Below, piece after piece: positions 35,296 to 42,548 of a DNA stretch of 42,548 bases. Position numbers and translations under genes: made by a program. Position 1 is the first letter of the stretch. The number at the start of each line of letters is the position of its first letter. The stretch is from an uncultured Opitutales bacterium (GTDB lineage Bacteria; Verrucomicrobiota; Verrucomicrobiia; Opitutales; Intestinicryptomonadaceae), in assembly GCA_944390805.1 (NCBI GenBank), contig CALXQW010000006.1, positions 1 through 42,548 of the forward strand, read 5' to 3'. The notes beneath the pieces are model-generated. The model worked only from the letters and a program-made list of their open reading frames with translations, had not been told where the DNA came from and searched no databases.

Positions 35296-36072
35296 TTACC
35301 TTCTGCTGGATTCGCCGGAAGAAGCAATCGTAGGATCGGGCAACTGATATATGGGATCCTCATCTTCAGACATTATTGAGTCTTTTGAAGAAGTCTCAAC
35401 CTTATCGCCAAACGAACGCTCCCCATATTTATTCAGCGGATAATTATTTACCACTTGCTTCAAATGATCGTCCAAAGAAGCAGAAGCCACGCTGGAATCA
35501 CCAACAACACCAATATTGACACCGTCAGCATTTGTTCTGAGGTCTATAGCATTGGAAGCAACCTCGCCTGTTACGGAATTTTCAACATTGATTACACCGG
35601 AAGTTGTAGCAACACCATTGTCAGCAACCACAGTGTTGGTCTTGGCACTTATCTTCTGCTGACCGATAGTTGTGTCAGCTTCTAAAGCGATGGACTTGTC
35701 GCTCTTCACCTCAACAGAAGCAGCAAAAACAAACTTTCCATCAGCAGGCTGGCTCGGGCTCTTCATTGAAGACTCTATGGAAGAAAGAAGAGCACTAAAC
35801 GCTGGCTTGGCCTCAGGAATAGCCTTAGCAGCAGCGGCTATTGCATCTCTTATAGTGTCGATGGAAGAAGACTTGTTTGTCTCCATAGCAACATCAACCC
35901 TCTTCTTACCGCCGGGAAGATCCGTTACAGTAACGGTTATTTTACCGGAAGCAGAATTAGCCTCAGTTACCACAGGCTTTGCGGCGGCAGGCTGAGAAAC
36001 GCTCTGAGCGTTTACGGAAAGAGCGAACGCCAGAGGAGCGACGGCTATCAGAATATATTTTAAAAACTTCAT
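35296..36072 (-). CDS. Secreted protein of unknown function
   Basis: A 258-aa exported protein I do not recognise. A signal peptide covers about 1-22 (ending SVNA-QS), followed by an Ala/Pro linker. The middle (about 43-185) alternates beta-like segments such as GKITVTVTDLPGGKKRVDVAMETN, GKFVFAASVEVKSDKSIALEADTT and GVATTSGVINVENSVTGEV with one helical part (SIDTIRDAIAAAAKAIPEAKPAFSALLSSIESSM). The C-terminus is acidic and disordered-looking (SEDEDPIYQLPDP). It contains no Cys and no Trp, is rich in Ser, Ala, Val and Asp, and has no membrane anchor or barrel signature. A good AAGGAA ribosome-binding site is present. A periplasmic or surface location is inferred. Confidence 0.7.
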   Translation of the reverse strand: MKFLKYILIAVAPLAFALSVNAQSVSQPAAAKPVVTEANSASGKITVTVTDLPGGKKRVDVAMETNKSSSIDTIRDAIAAAAKAIPEAKPAFSALLSSIESSMKSPSQPADGKFVFAASVEVKSDKSIALEADTTIGQQKISAKTNTVVADNGVATTSGVINVENSVTGEVASNAIDLRTNADGVNIGVVGDSSVASASLDDHLKQVVNNYPLNKYGERSFGDKVETSSKDSIMSEDEDPIYQLPDPTIASSGESSRR

Positions 36073-36205
36073 GATAATTCCTTAATTTTTGTTGTCTGAT
36101 GAAAGGTTGCGTTTTTGTTTAATGAATTACAACTTAAGTGTTCCTGTTAAAAAAACAAGCTTTTTTTCAATGTTTTTTAAAAATTAGATATGTTATTTTT
36201 TAGGC

Positions 36206-36297
36206 GTTGGAGTATAGATAAATCAAGTATGCGTTGTTTCCGCGCCCGTATAGCTTAAGAACTGCCACAGCATATACGGCTCCAACTGACAGCATAC
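36206..36297 (+). promoter_or_regulatory. Candidate structured element with competing helices upstream of the galactose operon
   Basis: GTTGGAG (36206-36212) pairs with CTCCAAC (36280-36286); CCGTATA (36246-36252) pairs with TATACGG (36273-36279), directly adjacent to the former arm. GTATGC (36227-36232) can pair with GCATAC (36292-36297), which crosses the first pairing, so the two are mutually exclusive or form a pseudoknot. It is upstream of the best promoter candidate, so it would be transcribed only from a more distal promoter; otherwise it could be DNA binding sites. Confidence 0.35.
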
Positions 36298-36359
36298 ATG
36301 TTCAAAAAGAACAATATAATAGGCATATAAAATGGAATTTTAGATTAAAATCGGTAAAA

Positions 36360-36390
36360 TTGACAAAAATATATTCGACAATCCTAATAA
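36360..36390 (+). promoter_or_regulatory. Candidate promoter of the galactose operon
   Basis: Consensus -35 TTGACA (36360-36365), then CCTAAT after 17 nt or TAATAA after 19 nt as -10. It would place the start of transcription only about 15-20 nt before the symporter ATG, giving a very short leader. Confidence 0.4.
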
Positions 36391-36412
36391 AAGAAACAAG
36401 AACTATGTCTAT

Positions 36413-38464
36413 ATGGATATTGGCATACTTTCACCTATATTTGCCGATGCGTCAGCTTCGGCTTCCGACGGCGGACTAAAATTCGACGTACTTGACTTGA
36501 CAGTATTTTTGGCGTTTATCGTGGCGGTTGTCGCGGTGGGGCTGATAAAGAGCAGAGGCGAGAAAGGTTCGGAAGATTACTTCCTTGCCGGACGTGGGCT
36601 AACATGGTGGCTGATAGGAATATCTCTTATAGCAGCAAACATATCCACGGAACAGTTTGTGGGCATGAGCGGAAGCGCAGCGGGCATAACAGGGCTTGCA
36701 ATAGCCAGTTTCGAATGGCTTGCAGCCGTAACGCTCGTGATAGTGGCATTTTTATTCCTGCCAAAATTCCTAAAGAGCGGCATATACACAGTACCGCAAT
36801 TTCTTGAATACAGATACGACGCGGCTGCACGCACCATAGTTTCCATGATTATGGTTACGGTTTTGGTCTGCGTTAACATATCGGCCGTAATCTATTCTGG
36901 TGCAATAGTTGCTGATACAGTATTTAAGGAAGTAACCTGGCTTAATTTACAGGCATACTGCTGGATAATAGGAGTTATAGCCGCAATATATGTATGCGCT
37001 GGCGGACTCAAGGCATGCGCTTGGGCTGATCTTTTACAAGGAACGGCTCTTGTATTGGGAGGTGCAATAATAGCGTATTTTGCCTACCGCGTATTTGCCG
37101 GCATGGATTTGATGGACATAGCAACAACTGCAAATGTAACTCCAGAACAGATGAAATCTCTGGCGGACGCCTCTGTTGCTGAAAAGTTCTTTACATTAAA
37201 TTCAAATAAGTTGACGATGTTCCTTCCGGCAGACCACCCCGAGGTTCCGTGGACAGCATTGGTATTAGGGCTTTGGATACCCAATCTATACTACTGGGGT
37301 TTCAACCAATACATAATACAGCGTACACTCGGCGCAAAGAGCCTTGCGGAAGGTCAAAAGGGCATAATGTTTGCGGCTGGGCTTAAGCTGATAATCCCTT
37401 TTATAATAGTGTTGCCGGGCATACTGGCCTTTAATATTTATTCCGACGATTTAAGACTTGAAGCTCAAAGAGACGTAAAAATGTTGGAGAGCAACGCCAA
37501 GACCTATGCGCCCATATATTTTCACCAGTTGGAGACATTAGGAAAAGCTCCTTCGGTAAAAGCAACGGTGGAATATTTCAGCGCAGACATAGACGGAAAG
37601 AAAAGAAATATAATAAGCGAATCTGTAGCGAAAGATCTTATAAAAGAATACGAGAGTGCAAAAAATAGCGGATCTCTAAAAGAATATGCAGTAAAGGCAG
37701 ATTCCGGCTGGAGAGAGTCTAACCCGGAAGCGGCAAAGTCTATAGACCTTTGGAATGCGACAGTAGCAAAGGGGGCAAAATCTCCCGCGAAAGAACTTAA
37801 GGGCTATAAGTACGATTCCGCCTTTGCTGTGCTTATAAGAAATGTATTGCCTGATTCTTTCGGCCTTAGAGGATTCATATTTGCATCTCTGTTAGGAGCT
37901 GTTGTAAGTTCTTTGGCCTCCATGTTAAATGCGGCAAGTACCATTTTTACAATAGACATATTCAAAAAGTTCATAAGCCCGTCGGCGTCGAATTCCGCGC
38001 AGGTATTTGTTGGAAGACTTACGGTTTTAATATTTGCGGCGGCTGGCTGCTTAGTGGCGCCGCAGTTGGCAAACCCTAAGCTCGGTACGGTATTTGTGTT
38101 TATTCAGGAATTCCAGGGGTTCATATCGCCCGGAGTCCTCGCAATATTCATATTTGGAATGTTCTCAAAGAGAGCGCCGCGCTTCTCGGGAGTCATTGGC
38201 ATACTGACAAGCTCAATAGCATACGGAATTCTATACTTCGCCTTTGGCGAAATAGCCTACTTAAACAGAATGGCAATAGCATTCTTCTGCGCGCTTGCGG
38301 TAATGTTCCTGCTTACGATATTTAAGCCGCTTAAGAGCGACATTGTAATGCCGGTAAACGAGAATATGAATATGGAAAGTTCCTCTGGAGCGAAGATTGC
38401 TGGAATATCTATACTCGCAATAACAGCAGTGCTGTATATAACATTCTCAGGTTTATTCTTCTAA
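36413..38464 (+). CDS. Na+/galactose (glucose) symporter, SSS family, vSGLT-like with large inserted loop
   Basis: A 683-aa inner-membrane symporter of the solute:sodium symporter family, clearly close to the Vibrio galactose transporter vSGLT. Residues equivalent to the known sugar site are kept: Q81 (ISTEQF), E101 (ASFEW), N291 and gate Y294 (NLYYWGFNQY), K325 (AAGLKLIIPF) and Q565 (FIQEFQG). GLKACAWADLLQG and VVSSLASMLNAASTIFTIDI are family signatures. It is about 140 residues longer than vSGLT, mainly because of a charged, helical insert at about 344-470 in what should be an external loop. First gene of an operon with galK (21-nt gap), galE and a UDPGP enzyme, which supports galactose as substrate. 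The mapping to vSGLT is from memory. Confidence 0.92.
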   Translation: MDIGILSPIFADASASASDGGLKFDVLDLTVFLAFIVAVVAVGLIKSRGEKGSEDYFLAGRGLTWWLIGISLIAANISTEQFVGMSGSAAGITGLAIASFEWLAAVTLVIVAFLFLPKFLKSGIYTVPQFLEYRYDAAARTIVSMIMVTVLVCVNISAVIYSGAIVADTVFKEVTWLNLQAYCWIIGVIAAIYVCAGGLKACAWADLLQGTALVLGGAIIAYFAYRVFAGMDLMDIATTANVTPEQMKSLADASVAEKFFTLNSNKLTMFLPADHPEVPWTALVLGLWIPNLYYWGFNQYIIQRTLGAKSLAEGQKGIMFAAGLKLIIPFIIVLPGILAFNIYSDDLRLEAQRDVKMLESNAKTYAPIYFHQLETLGKAPSVKATVEYFSADIDGKKRNIISESVAKDLIKEYESAKNSGSLKEYAVKADSGWRESNPEAAKSIDLWNATVAKGAKSPAKELKGYKYDSAFAVLIRNVLPDSFGLRGFIFASLLGAVVSSLASMLNAASTIFTIDIFKKFISPSASNSAQVFVGRLTVLIFAAAGCLVAPQLANPKLGTVFVFIQEFQGFISPGVLAIFIFGMFSKRAPRFSGVIGILTSSIAYGILYFAFGEIAYLNRMAIAFFCALAVMFLLTIFKPLKSDIVMPVNENMNMESSSGAKIAGISILAITAVLYITFSGLFF

Positions 38465-38485
38465 AAGAACAAAAGATTTTTTAAC

Positions 38486-39637
38486 ATGAAAGAGAAACTG
38501 GAAAAATCCTTTAAAGAGATCTACGGACATGCGCCCGAAGTTTTTGCTCAGGCGCCCGGCAGAATAGAATTTATCGGTAATCATACCGACTATAACGGCG
38601 GCTACGTTATGGGAGCGGCCATAGACAAGGTTGTAATGTGCGCTGCAGCAAAGCGCGCAGATAAGAAGCTGCGCTTTGCGAGCATAAAGACCGGAGAGAT
38701 AGTAGAGCTTGACATGGACGATCTTACTCCACGTAAGCGCGAGCAAAACTGGGTAAACTATCCGCTCGGGGTGTTCAAGTATCTGCGCGAGGCCGGCTTG
38801 AAAGCTGAAGTTGGCTTTGATTTTCTCGACATAAGTTCTCTGCCTGCCGGCGCAGGGCTGAGTTCCAGCGCGGCAATAGAGCTTTCAAGTGCTTTTGCGC
38901 TGTCGGCTTTGTACGGGTTTGAGGCAGACTTAAAGACGAAGGTACGCATAGGGAAGAAGTCAGAGAACTTATTTGTGGGCATGCCCTGCGGCATACTCGA
39001 TCAAGGAGTTTCTGGTTTTGGAAAGAAGGACACCCTGGTATTTATAGATTGCAAGACGGAGGATTTCTCAAACTTCCCATTGCCTGGCAAATGCAGGTTC
39101 TGGCTGTTCAACTCAACAAAGAAGCACGCCCTGGTTGACGGCTTGTATGCCGATAGGCACAACGAGTGCATGCGCGCGGCAAAGGTATTGTCGGAAGGTG
39201 GTGCAGACAGACTCCTGAGGGAGTTTACCATTGACGATCTGGAAGCGGCAAAAAGCAAATTAACAGACGTTGAATACCGCAGAGCCCGCCATGTGATAGA
39301 GGAGAATGCCCGTGTGCTCAAGGCGGAGGAATTGCTGCTCAAGGGAGACATAGACGGGGTTGGTAAGCTTCTTTACGCCTCGCATAACAGTTCAAAGACT
39401 CTCTTTGAGAACTCCTGCGAGGAGCTCGATTTTCTGGTGGACACGTTAAAAGGCTTCAAGAATGTATACGGAGCGCGTCTTAGCGGCGGTGGTTTTGGAG
39501 GAGCTGTGATGGCTCTTACAGATGAGACCTTCTCAGAGGAAGACGCCCACAAGGTAGCGAAGGCATACGCCGAGAAGTTCGGCAAAGAGCCAAAGATATT
39601 CACCTGTGCCACGGGAGACGGCGCAAAACTTTGTTAG
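38486..39637 (+). CDS. galK: Galactokinase
   Basis: A 383-aa GHMP-family kinase phosphorylating galactose at C1. Motifs: substrate signature GRIEFIGNHTDYNGGYVMG (25-43), the ATP loop LPAGAGLSSSAAIEL (about 125-140), the catalytic Asp region MPCGILDQGVSGFG, and C-terminal ARLSGGGFGGAVMAL. Full length for the family. It follows the symporter by 21 nt and precedes galE by 72 nt, so uptake and phosphorylation are encoded together. Confidence 0.96.
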   Translation: MKEKLEKSFKEIYGHAPEVFAQAPGRIEFIGNHTDYNGGYVMGAAIDKVVMCAAAKRADKKLRFASIKTGEIVELDMDDLTPRKREQNWVNYPLGVFKYLREAGLKAEVGFDFLDISSLPAGAGLSSSAAIELSSAFALSALYGFEADLKTKVRIGKKSENLFVGMPCGILDQGVSGFGKKDTLVFIDCKTEDFSNFPLPGKCRFWLFNSTKKHALVDGLYADRHNECMRAAKVLSEGGADRLLREFTIDDLEAAKSKLTDVEYRRARHVIEENARVLKAEELLLKGDIDGVGKLLYASHNSSKTLFENSCEELDFLVDTLKGFKNVYGARLSGGGFGGAVMALTDETFSEEDAHKVAKAYAEKFGKEPKIFTCATGDGAKLC

Positions 39638-39709
39638 AAACCCCAAAATGCGCGCCAAAAGATTGCATTCGCGGCGCGCGGAAAACTTAAAACAAGAGAA
39701 GAGGCAAAA

Positions 39710-40705
39710 ATGAACATACTGGTAATAGGCGGAGCCGGATATATTGGCAGTCACTGCGTAAGACAACTCATAGCCGCTGGACATAAGCCCATTGTGCTGG
39801 ACAATCTCGTCTACGGGCACAAGGGCGCTCTAAAGGAGGGAATCCCCTTCTATCTGGGCGACTTGGCAGACAAGAAGCTTGTTGGGGAGATACTCGACAA
39901 GGAGAAGATAGACATAGTCATGCACTTTGCTGCGTTTATAAACGTAGGGGAGTCTGTAACAAACCCGATAAAGTACTACTACAACAACTTGTCGGGCGTG
40001 ATAAGCCTTATAGACACCATGATAGCGCATGACGTCAAGAAGTTTGTATTCTCGTCAACCTGCGCAACCTATGGAGTGCCGCAGAAGCTGCCGCTTACGG
40101 AAGACCATCCGCAGCTGCCAATAAACCCATACGGGCAAACGAAGCTCGATGTGGAGAATTTCCTGAAAGCCTGCGGAAGGGCCTATGGGTTGAGTTCGGT
40201 TGCACTGCGCTACTTCAATGCGAGCGGTGCGGCGGAAGACGGTTCCATAGGTGAAGACCACACACCAGAGAGTCATCTTATACCGCTTACGATATTTGCA
40301 GCAACCGGCAAGCGCCCTGCTATAAAGGTATTCGGGAAAGACTACGATACTCCCGACGGCACCTGCCTTAGGGACTATGTTCATGTTGACGATCTTTCCA
40401 GGGCTCACATAGCGGCCTTCGACAAGCTCAATACGCCAGGGGTATTCAACGCCTACAATTTGGGCACCGGCACGCCGAACTCCGTAATGGAGATAATAAA
40501 GGGCGTGGAGGAAGTTACAGGTTTAAAGGTTCCGGTGGAGTTTGGTCCGAGAAGAGAGGGAGACCCAGCCGCGCTTTACGCCAAGAACGACAAAGCCGTA
40601 AACGAGCTTGGCTGGAAGATAAAATACACCGACGTGCGCGGCATAATAGAAACCGCATGGAAGTGGCATAAATCTCATCCGGAAGGCTACGGAGACAAGA
40701 AGTAA
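39710..40705 (+). CDS. galE: UDP-glucose 4-epimerase
   Basis: A 331-aa short-chain-dehydrogenase-type epimerase interconverting UDP-galactose and UDP-glucose. NAD-binding GGAGYIGSH (7-15), then DNLVYGHKGAL, HFAAFINVGESV, SSTCATYG (115-122) and the catalytic pair Y141-K145 in NPYGQTKLDVE. LRYFNASGA, RDYVHVDDLSRAH and YNLGTGTPNSVMEII follow. AGAGGC precedes the start. Gaps of 72 and 46 nt to its neighbours fit co-transcription. Confidence 0.97.
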   Translation: MNILVIGGAGYIGSHCVRQLIAAGHKPIVLDNLVYGHKGALKEGIPFYLGDLADKKLVGEILDKEKIDIVMHFAAFINVGESVTNPIKYYYNNLSGVISLIDTMIAHDVKKFVFSSTCATYGVPQKLPLTEDHPQLPINPYGQTKLDVENFLKACGRAYGLSSVALRYFNASGAAEDGSIGEDHTPESHLIPLTIFAATGKRPAIKVFGKDYDTPDGTCLRDYVHVDDLSRAHIAAFDKLNTPGVFNAYNLGTGTPNSVMEIIKGVEEVTGLKVPVEFGPRREGDPAALYAKNDKAVNELGWKIKYTDVRGIIETAWKWHKSHPEGYGDKK

Positions 40706-40751
40706 TATAGATAGTTTTGCTACAGTTATATTTTTTGCAGAAAGAAAAGAT

Positions 40752-42176
40752 ATGCAACTGAAGGAATATTTTGAGAAGCATAACCAGGGGCACGTTTTCA
40801 AGTATTGGAACGAGCTTAGCGATACGGAGAAGTCTGCGCTTGAGGCGCAGCTTAAGCAGATAGATCTGGACGAGCTTGACGAGCTTGTAAACACGCTTGT
40901 AAAGGGAGATAACAAAGCAGGTCAGGCTGCGGCAGATTTTTCGTCTTTAAAGCCTGCTCCATACATAGCCCTGCCTAAGGATAAAGATGCCGACGAGCAG
41001 TGGAAGAATGCAAAGCTGGTTGGAGAAGAAGCCATACGCAAAGGGCGTCTGGCGTGCTTTACGGTTGCCGGCGGACAGGGAACCCGTTTAGGGTTTGACG
41101 CACCAAAGGGGCTTTATCCTATAACACCTGTAAAGGGCAAGAGTCTGTTTCAGGTATTTGCAGAAAAGATACTCTTTGCTAACAAGAAGTACGGAGTAAG
41201 AATACCGTGGCTTATAATGACAAGCCAGATAAACAATGCCGCCACGGTAAAGTTCTTTGAGGATAACTCCTACTTTGGTCTCGATAAGGAAGATGTCATA
41301 TTTTTCTCTCAAGGGCTGATGCCTGCTGTCGATTTGGACGGCAAGATAATAATGGAGGGCAAGGGACGCATAGTCATGACCCCCGATGGACACGGAGGCT
41401 GCCTGCGAGGCATGTGCCGCAGCGGGGCGCTGGCAAAGATAAGGGCGCGCGGGGCCGATTGCATTAGCTACTGGCAGGTGGACAATCCGCTTGTAAACCT
41501 AATAGATCCGTATTTTCTGGGGTTCCACATATTGGGCAAGTCCGACATGTCCAGCAAGATGATACCAAAAGCCTACGCGCTTGAGAAGGTTGGACATTTT
41601 TGTTTGGACGGCGACAAGGTTTGCGTCATAGAGTATTCGGATCTTCCCGCCGAGTATCAGGAGCTTACCGACGAGAATGGAAAGTTGAAATTCATAGCAG
41701 GCAGTGTTGCAATACACATACTTTCCGCAGACTTTGTGGAGAGTGCTGGAGGAGACAAGGGCGCGCTGAAGTTGCCATTCCACAGAGCCAACAAGAAAAT
41801 TCCCTTCATAGATGCCAACGCGAACCTCATCAAGCCCGACAAGCCAAATGGGGTAAAGTTTGAGATGTTCGTATTCGACGCACTTCCGATGTCGAAGAAT
41901 CCGGTGATTATAGAGGGAGCTCGCGGAGACGAGTTTTCTCCTGTCAAGAATGCAGAAGGCGTGGATTCTCCAGCCACTTGCAAGGCAGATCAGAAGAAAC
42001 AGTGGGCTCGTTGGTTCAAGGCTGCAGACGTTGAAATACCTGTGGACGATAAAGGTGTGCCCCTTGCAAATATAGAGGTATCTCCGCTATTTGCCACAAA
42101 TCAAGATGACTTTGTAAAGGCATGGAATGCTCTCGAACCAAAGCCGGAGATCAAAGACGGCTTGTATATCTCTTAA
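40752..42176 (+). CDS. UDP-sugar pyrophosphorylase, UDPGP/UAP1-like family
   Basis: A 474-aa nucleotidyltransferase of the eukaryote-like UDPGP family that joins UTP and a sugar-1-phosphate. The nucleotide loop is VAGGQGTRLGFDAPKG (105-120), closer to the UDP-GlcNAc pyrophosphorylase (UAP1/AGX) form than to that of plant or yeast UGPase. Also seen: LIMTSQINNAATVKFFEDNSYFGL, VIFFSQGLMPAVD, TPDGHGGCLRGM and SYWQVDNPLVNLIDPYFLGFH. In this operon it occupies the place of galT, so Gal-1-P and/or Glc-1-P are likely substrates; GlcNAc-1-P is the alternative that the motif suggests. Last gene of the operon, followed by a hairpin. Confidence 0.88.
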   Translation: MQLKEYFEKHNQGHVFKYWNELSDTEKSALEAQLKQIDLDELDELVNTLVKGDNKAGQAAADFSSLKPAPYIALPKDKDADEQWKNAKLVGEEAIRKGRLACFTVAGGQGTRLGFDAPKGLYPITPVKGKSLFQVFAEKILFANKKYGVRIPWLIMTSQINNAATVKFFEDNSYFGLDKEDVIFFSQGLMPAVDLDGKIIMEGKGRIVMTPDGHGGCLRGMCRSGALAKIRARGADCISYWQVDNPLVNLIDPYFLGFHILGKSDMSSKMIPKAYALEKVGHFCLDGDKVCVIEYSDLPAEYQELTDENGKLKFIAGSVAIHILSADFVESAGGDKGALKLPFHRANKKIPFIDANANLIKPDKPNGVKFEMFVFDALPMSKNPVIIEGARGDEFSPVKNAEGVDSPATCKADQKKQWARWFKAADVEIPVDDKGVPLANIEVSPLFATNQDDFVKAWNALEPKPEIKDGLYIS

Positions 42177-42204
42177 TATAAAAAGAGACATTTTATAAAG
42201 AATC

Positions 42205-42244
42205 TGCGCGGCAAAATTACATTTTAATTTTGCCGCGCATTTGT
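42205..42244 (+). terminator. Hairpin after the galactose operon, probable terminator
   Basis: A 15-bp perfect stem TGCGCGGCAAAATTA / TAATTTTGCCGCGCA with a 5-nt loop, 28 nt beyond the stop of the last operon gene. The following T-tract is short and interrupted (TTTGTTTG). Confidence 0.7.
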
Positions 42245-42344
42245 TTGCCTGTGGAGGCTCCCTCCTGTTTCCTCTTTTTTTCTGGCCTCTTTTGGGTGCA
42301 TGATTTTTTTGAGTAAACGTAAGGCAAAAACTCATTATAAAAAA

Positions 42345-42361
42345 TACGAAAAATTTTCGTA
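42345..42361. repeat. Perfect 17-bp palindrome
   Basis: TACGAAAA, a central A, TTTTCGTA. Its length and symmetry suit a homodimeric repressor site; the gene it would control lies outside the window. Confidence 0.45.
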
Positions 42362-42514
42362 CAAATGCGCCCCACCCTTTTAAACATGCAAGAAAAGGTT
42401 TAAATATTCGGCAAATACTGAGGGCAATATACTCTTTTGCAAATGCAGCTTGGCTTGCCGCTCCAAGCTTAAATGAGGTAGCTTGCGGGTATAAAAATTA
42501 GCCGGCTATGCGGC

Positions 42515-42547
42515 AAAAAAAACTCCGCCCTAAGGCGGAGTTTTTTT
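42515..42547. terminator. Bidirectional terminator at the right edge
   Basis: Stem CTCCGCC / GGCGGAG with a 4-nt loop, with a run of eight A before and seven T after. It probably ends a minus-strand gene outside the window, since nothing on the plus strand precedes it closely. Confidence 0.85.
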
Positions 42548-42548
42548 G

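Larger units (their letters stand above)
36073..36412. other. Divergent intergenic region upstream of the galactose operon
   Basis: A 340-bp region between the secreted-protein gene and the symporter gene. It holds a set of inverted repeats (36206-36297), a candidate promoter for the operon (36360-36390) and AT-rich DNA that must carry the minus-strand promoter. No small ORF with coding character was seen. Confidence 0.5.
42177..42548. other. Intergenic region at the right edge
   Basis: A 372-bp region without a gene. It holds two hairpin terminators, a 17-bp palindrome (42345-42361) and a further inverted repeat AGCTTGG / CCAAGCT (42447-42469, 9-nt loop). Confidence 0.5.

Noticed and set aside
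36405..36479. An ATG 8 nt upstream of the symporter start in a different frame
   Set aside because: It gives only a short peptide overlapping the symporter gene; the symporter frame carries the family sequence. A leader-peptide role cannot be excluded but has no support.
1..42548. Antiphage defence island or biosynthetic gene cluster
   Set aside because: No nuclease/helicase defence modules, toxin-antitoxin pairs, PKS/NRPS or RiPP-type genes were found. The only helicase is a standard UvrD-type repair enzyme.

Overview
The window reads as chromosomal DNA of a diderm (Gram-negative) bacterium, most likely a member of the Verrucomicrobiota/PVC group, perhaps a host-associated Opitutales-like lineage. 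That assignment is an inference from gene content. It rests on an Lpt permease and an outer-membrane barrel (two membranes), GatCAB, a eukaryote-like UDP-sugar pyrophosphorylase, a lone Mu-type terminase and a lone sulfatase. It also rests on frequent ATA isoleucine codons and on many genes with a weak or absent Shine-Dalgarno sequence. No rRNA or taxonomic marker was available to confirm it.

Layout. 1-700: a decayed transposase (integrase-core type). 887-10,907: a minus-strand housekeeping block. In transcription order it holds a metallo-beta-lactamase hydrolase, ribD, a methyltransferase, a large secreted M16 peptidase, the tight cluster pyrH-frr-proB-sufT, a PstS-like binding protein and tRNA-Gly(GCC). 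11.0-13.1 kb, plus strand: a phage packaging remnant (winged-helix-like protein, candidate small terminase, large terminase) with no other phage genes, followed by the DNA-bending protein HU and a secreted sulfatase. 15.7-27.8 kb, minus strand: glgP, then gatC-gatA-gatB with a Ste24-type M48 protease coupled to gatB, then a Nif3-family protein, aroQ, a UvrD/PcrA helicase and pta. 28.1-31.4 kb, plus strand: an LptF/G permease, an MFS transporter and a DUF1805 protein, separated by AT-rich spacers. 31.6-36.1 kb: envelope genes, namely an outer-membrane beta-barrel protein (-), a membrane-anchored TPR protein (+) and an unrecognised secreted protein (-). 36.4-42.2 kb, plus strand: a galactose operon.

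The most coherent system is the galactose operon. It encodes a vSGLT-like Na+/galactose symporter with a large inserted loop, galactokinase, UDP-glucose 4-epimerase, and a UDPGP-family nucleotidyltransferase where galT would normally be. This suggests galactose is taken up, phosphorylated, charged directly with UTP (Isselbacher-type route) or via a bifunctional pyrophosphorylase, and epimerised to UDP-glucose. A candidate structured region with competing helices lies upstream of the operon. glgP and pta supply glucose-1-phosphate release and acetyl-phosphate metabolism elsewhere in the same window.

Several stem-loops with U-runs delimit transcription units and are listed. No CRISPR array, rRNA or integrase-flanked island was seen.
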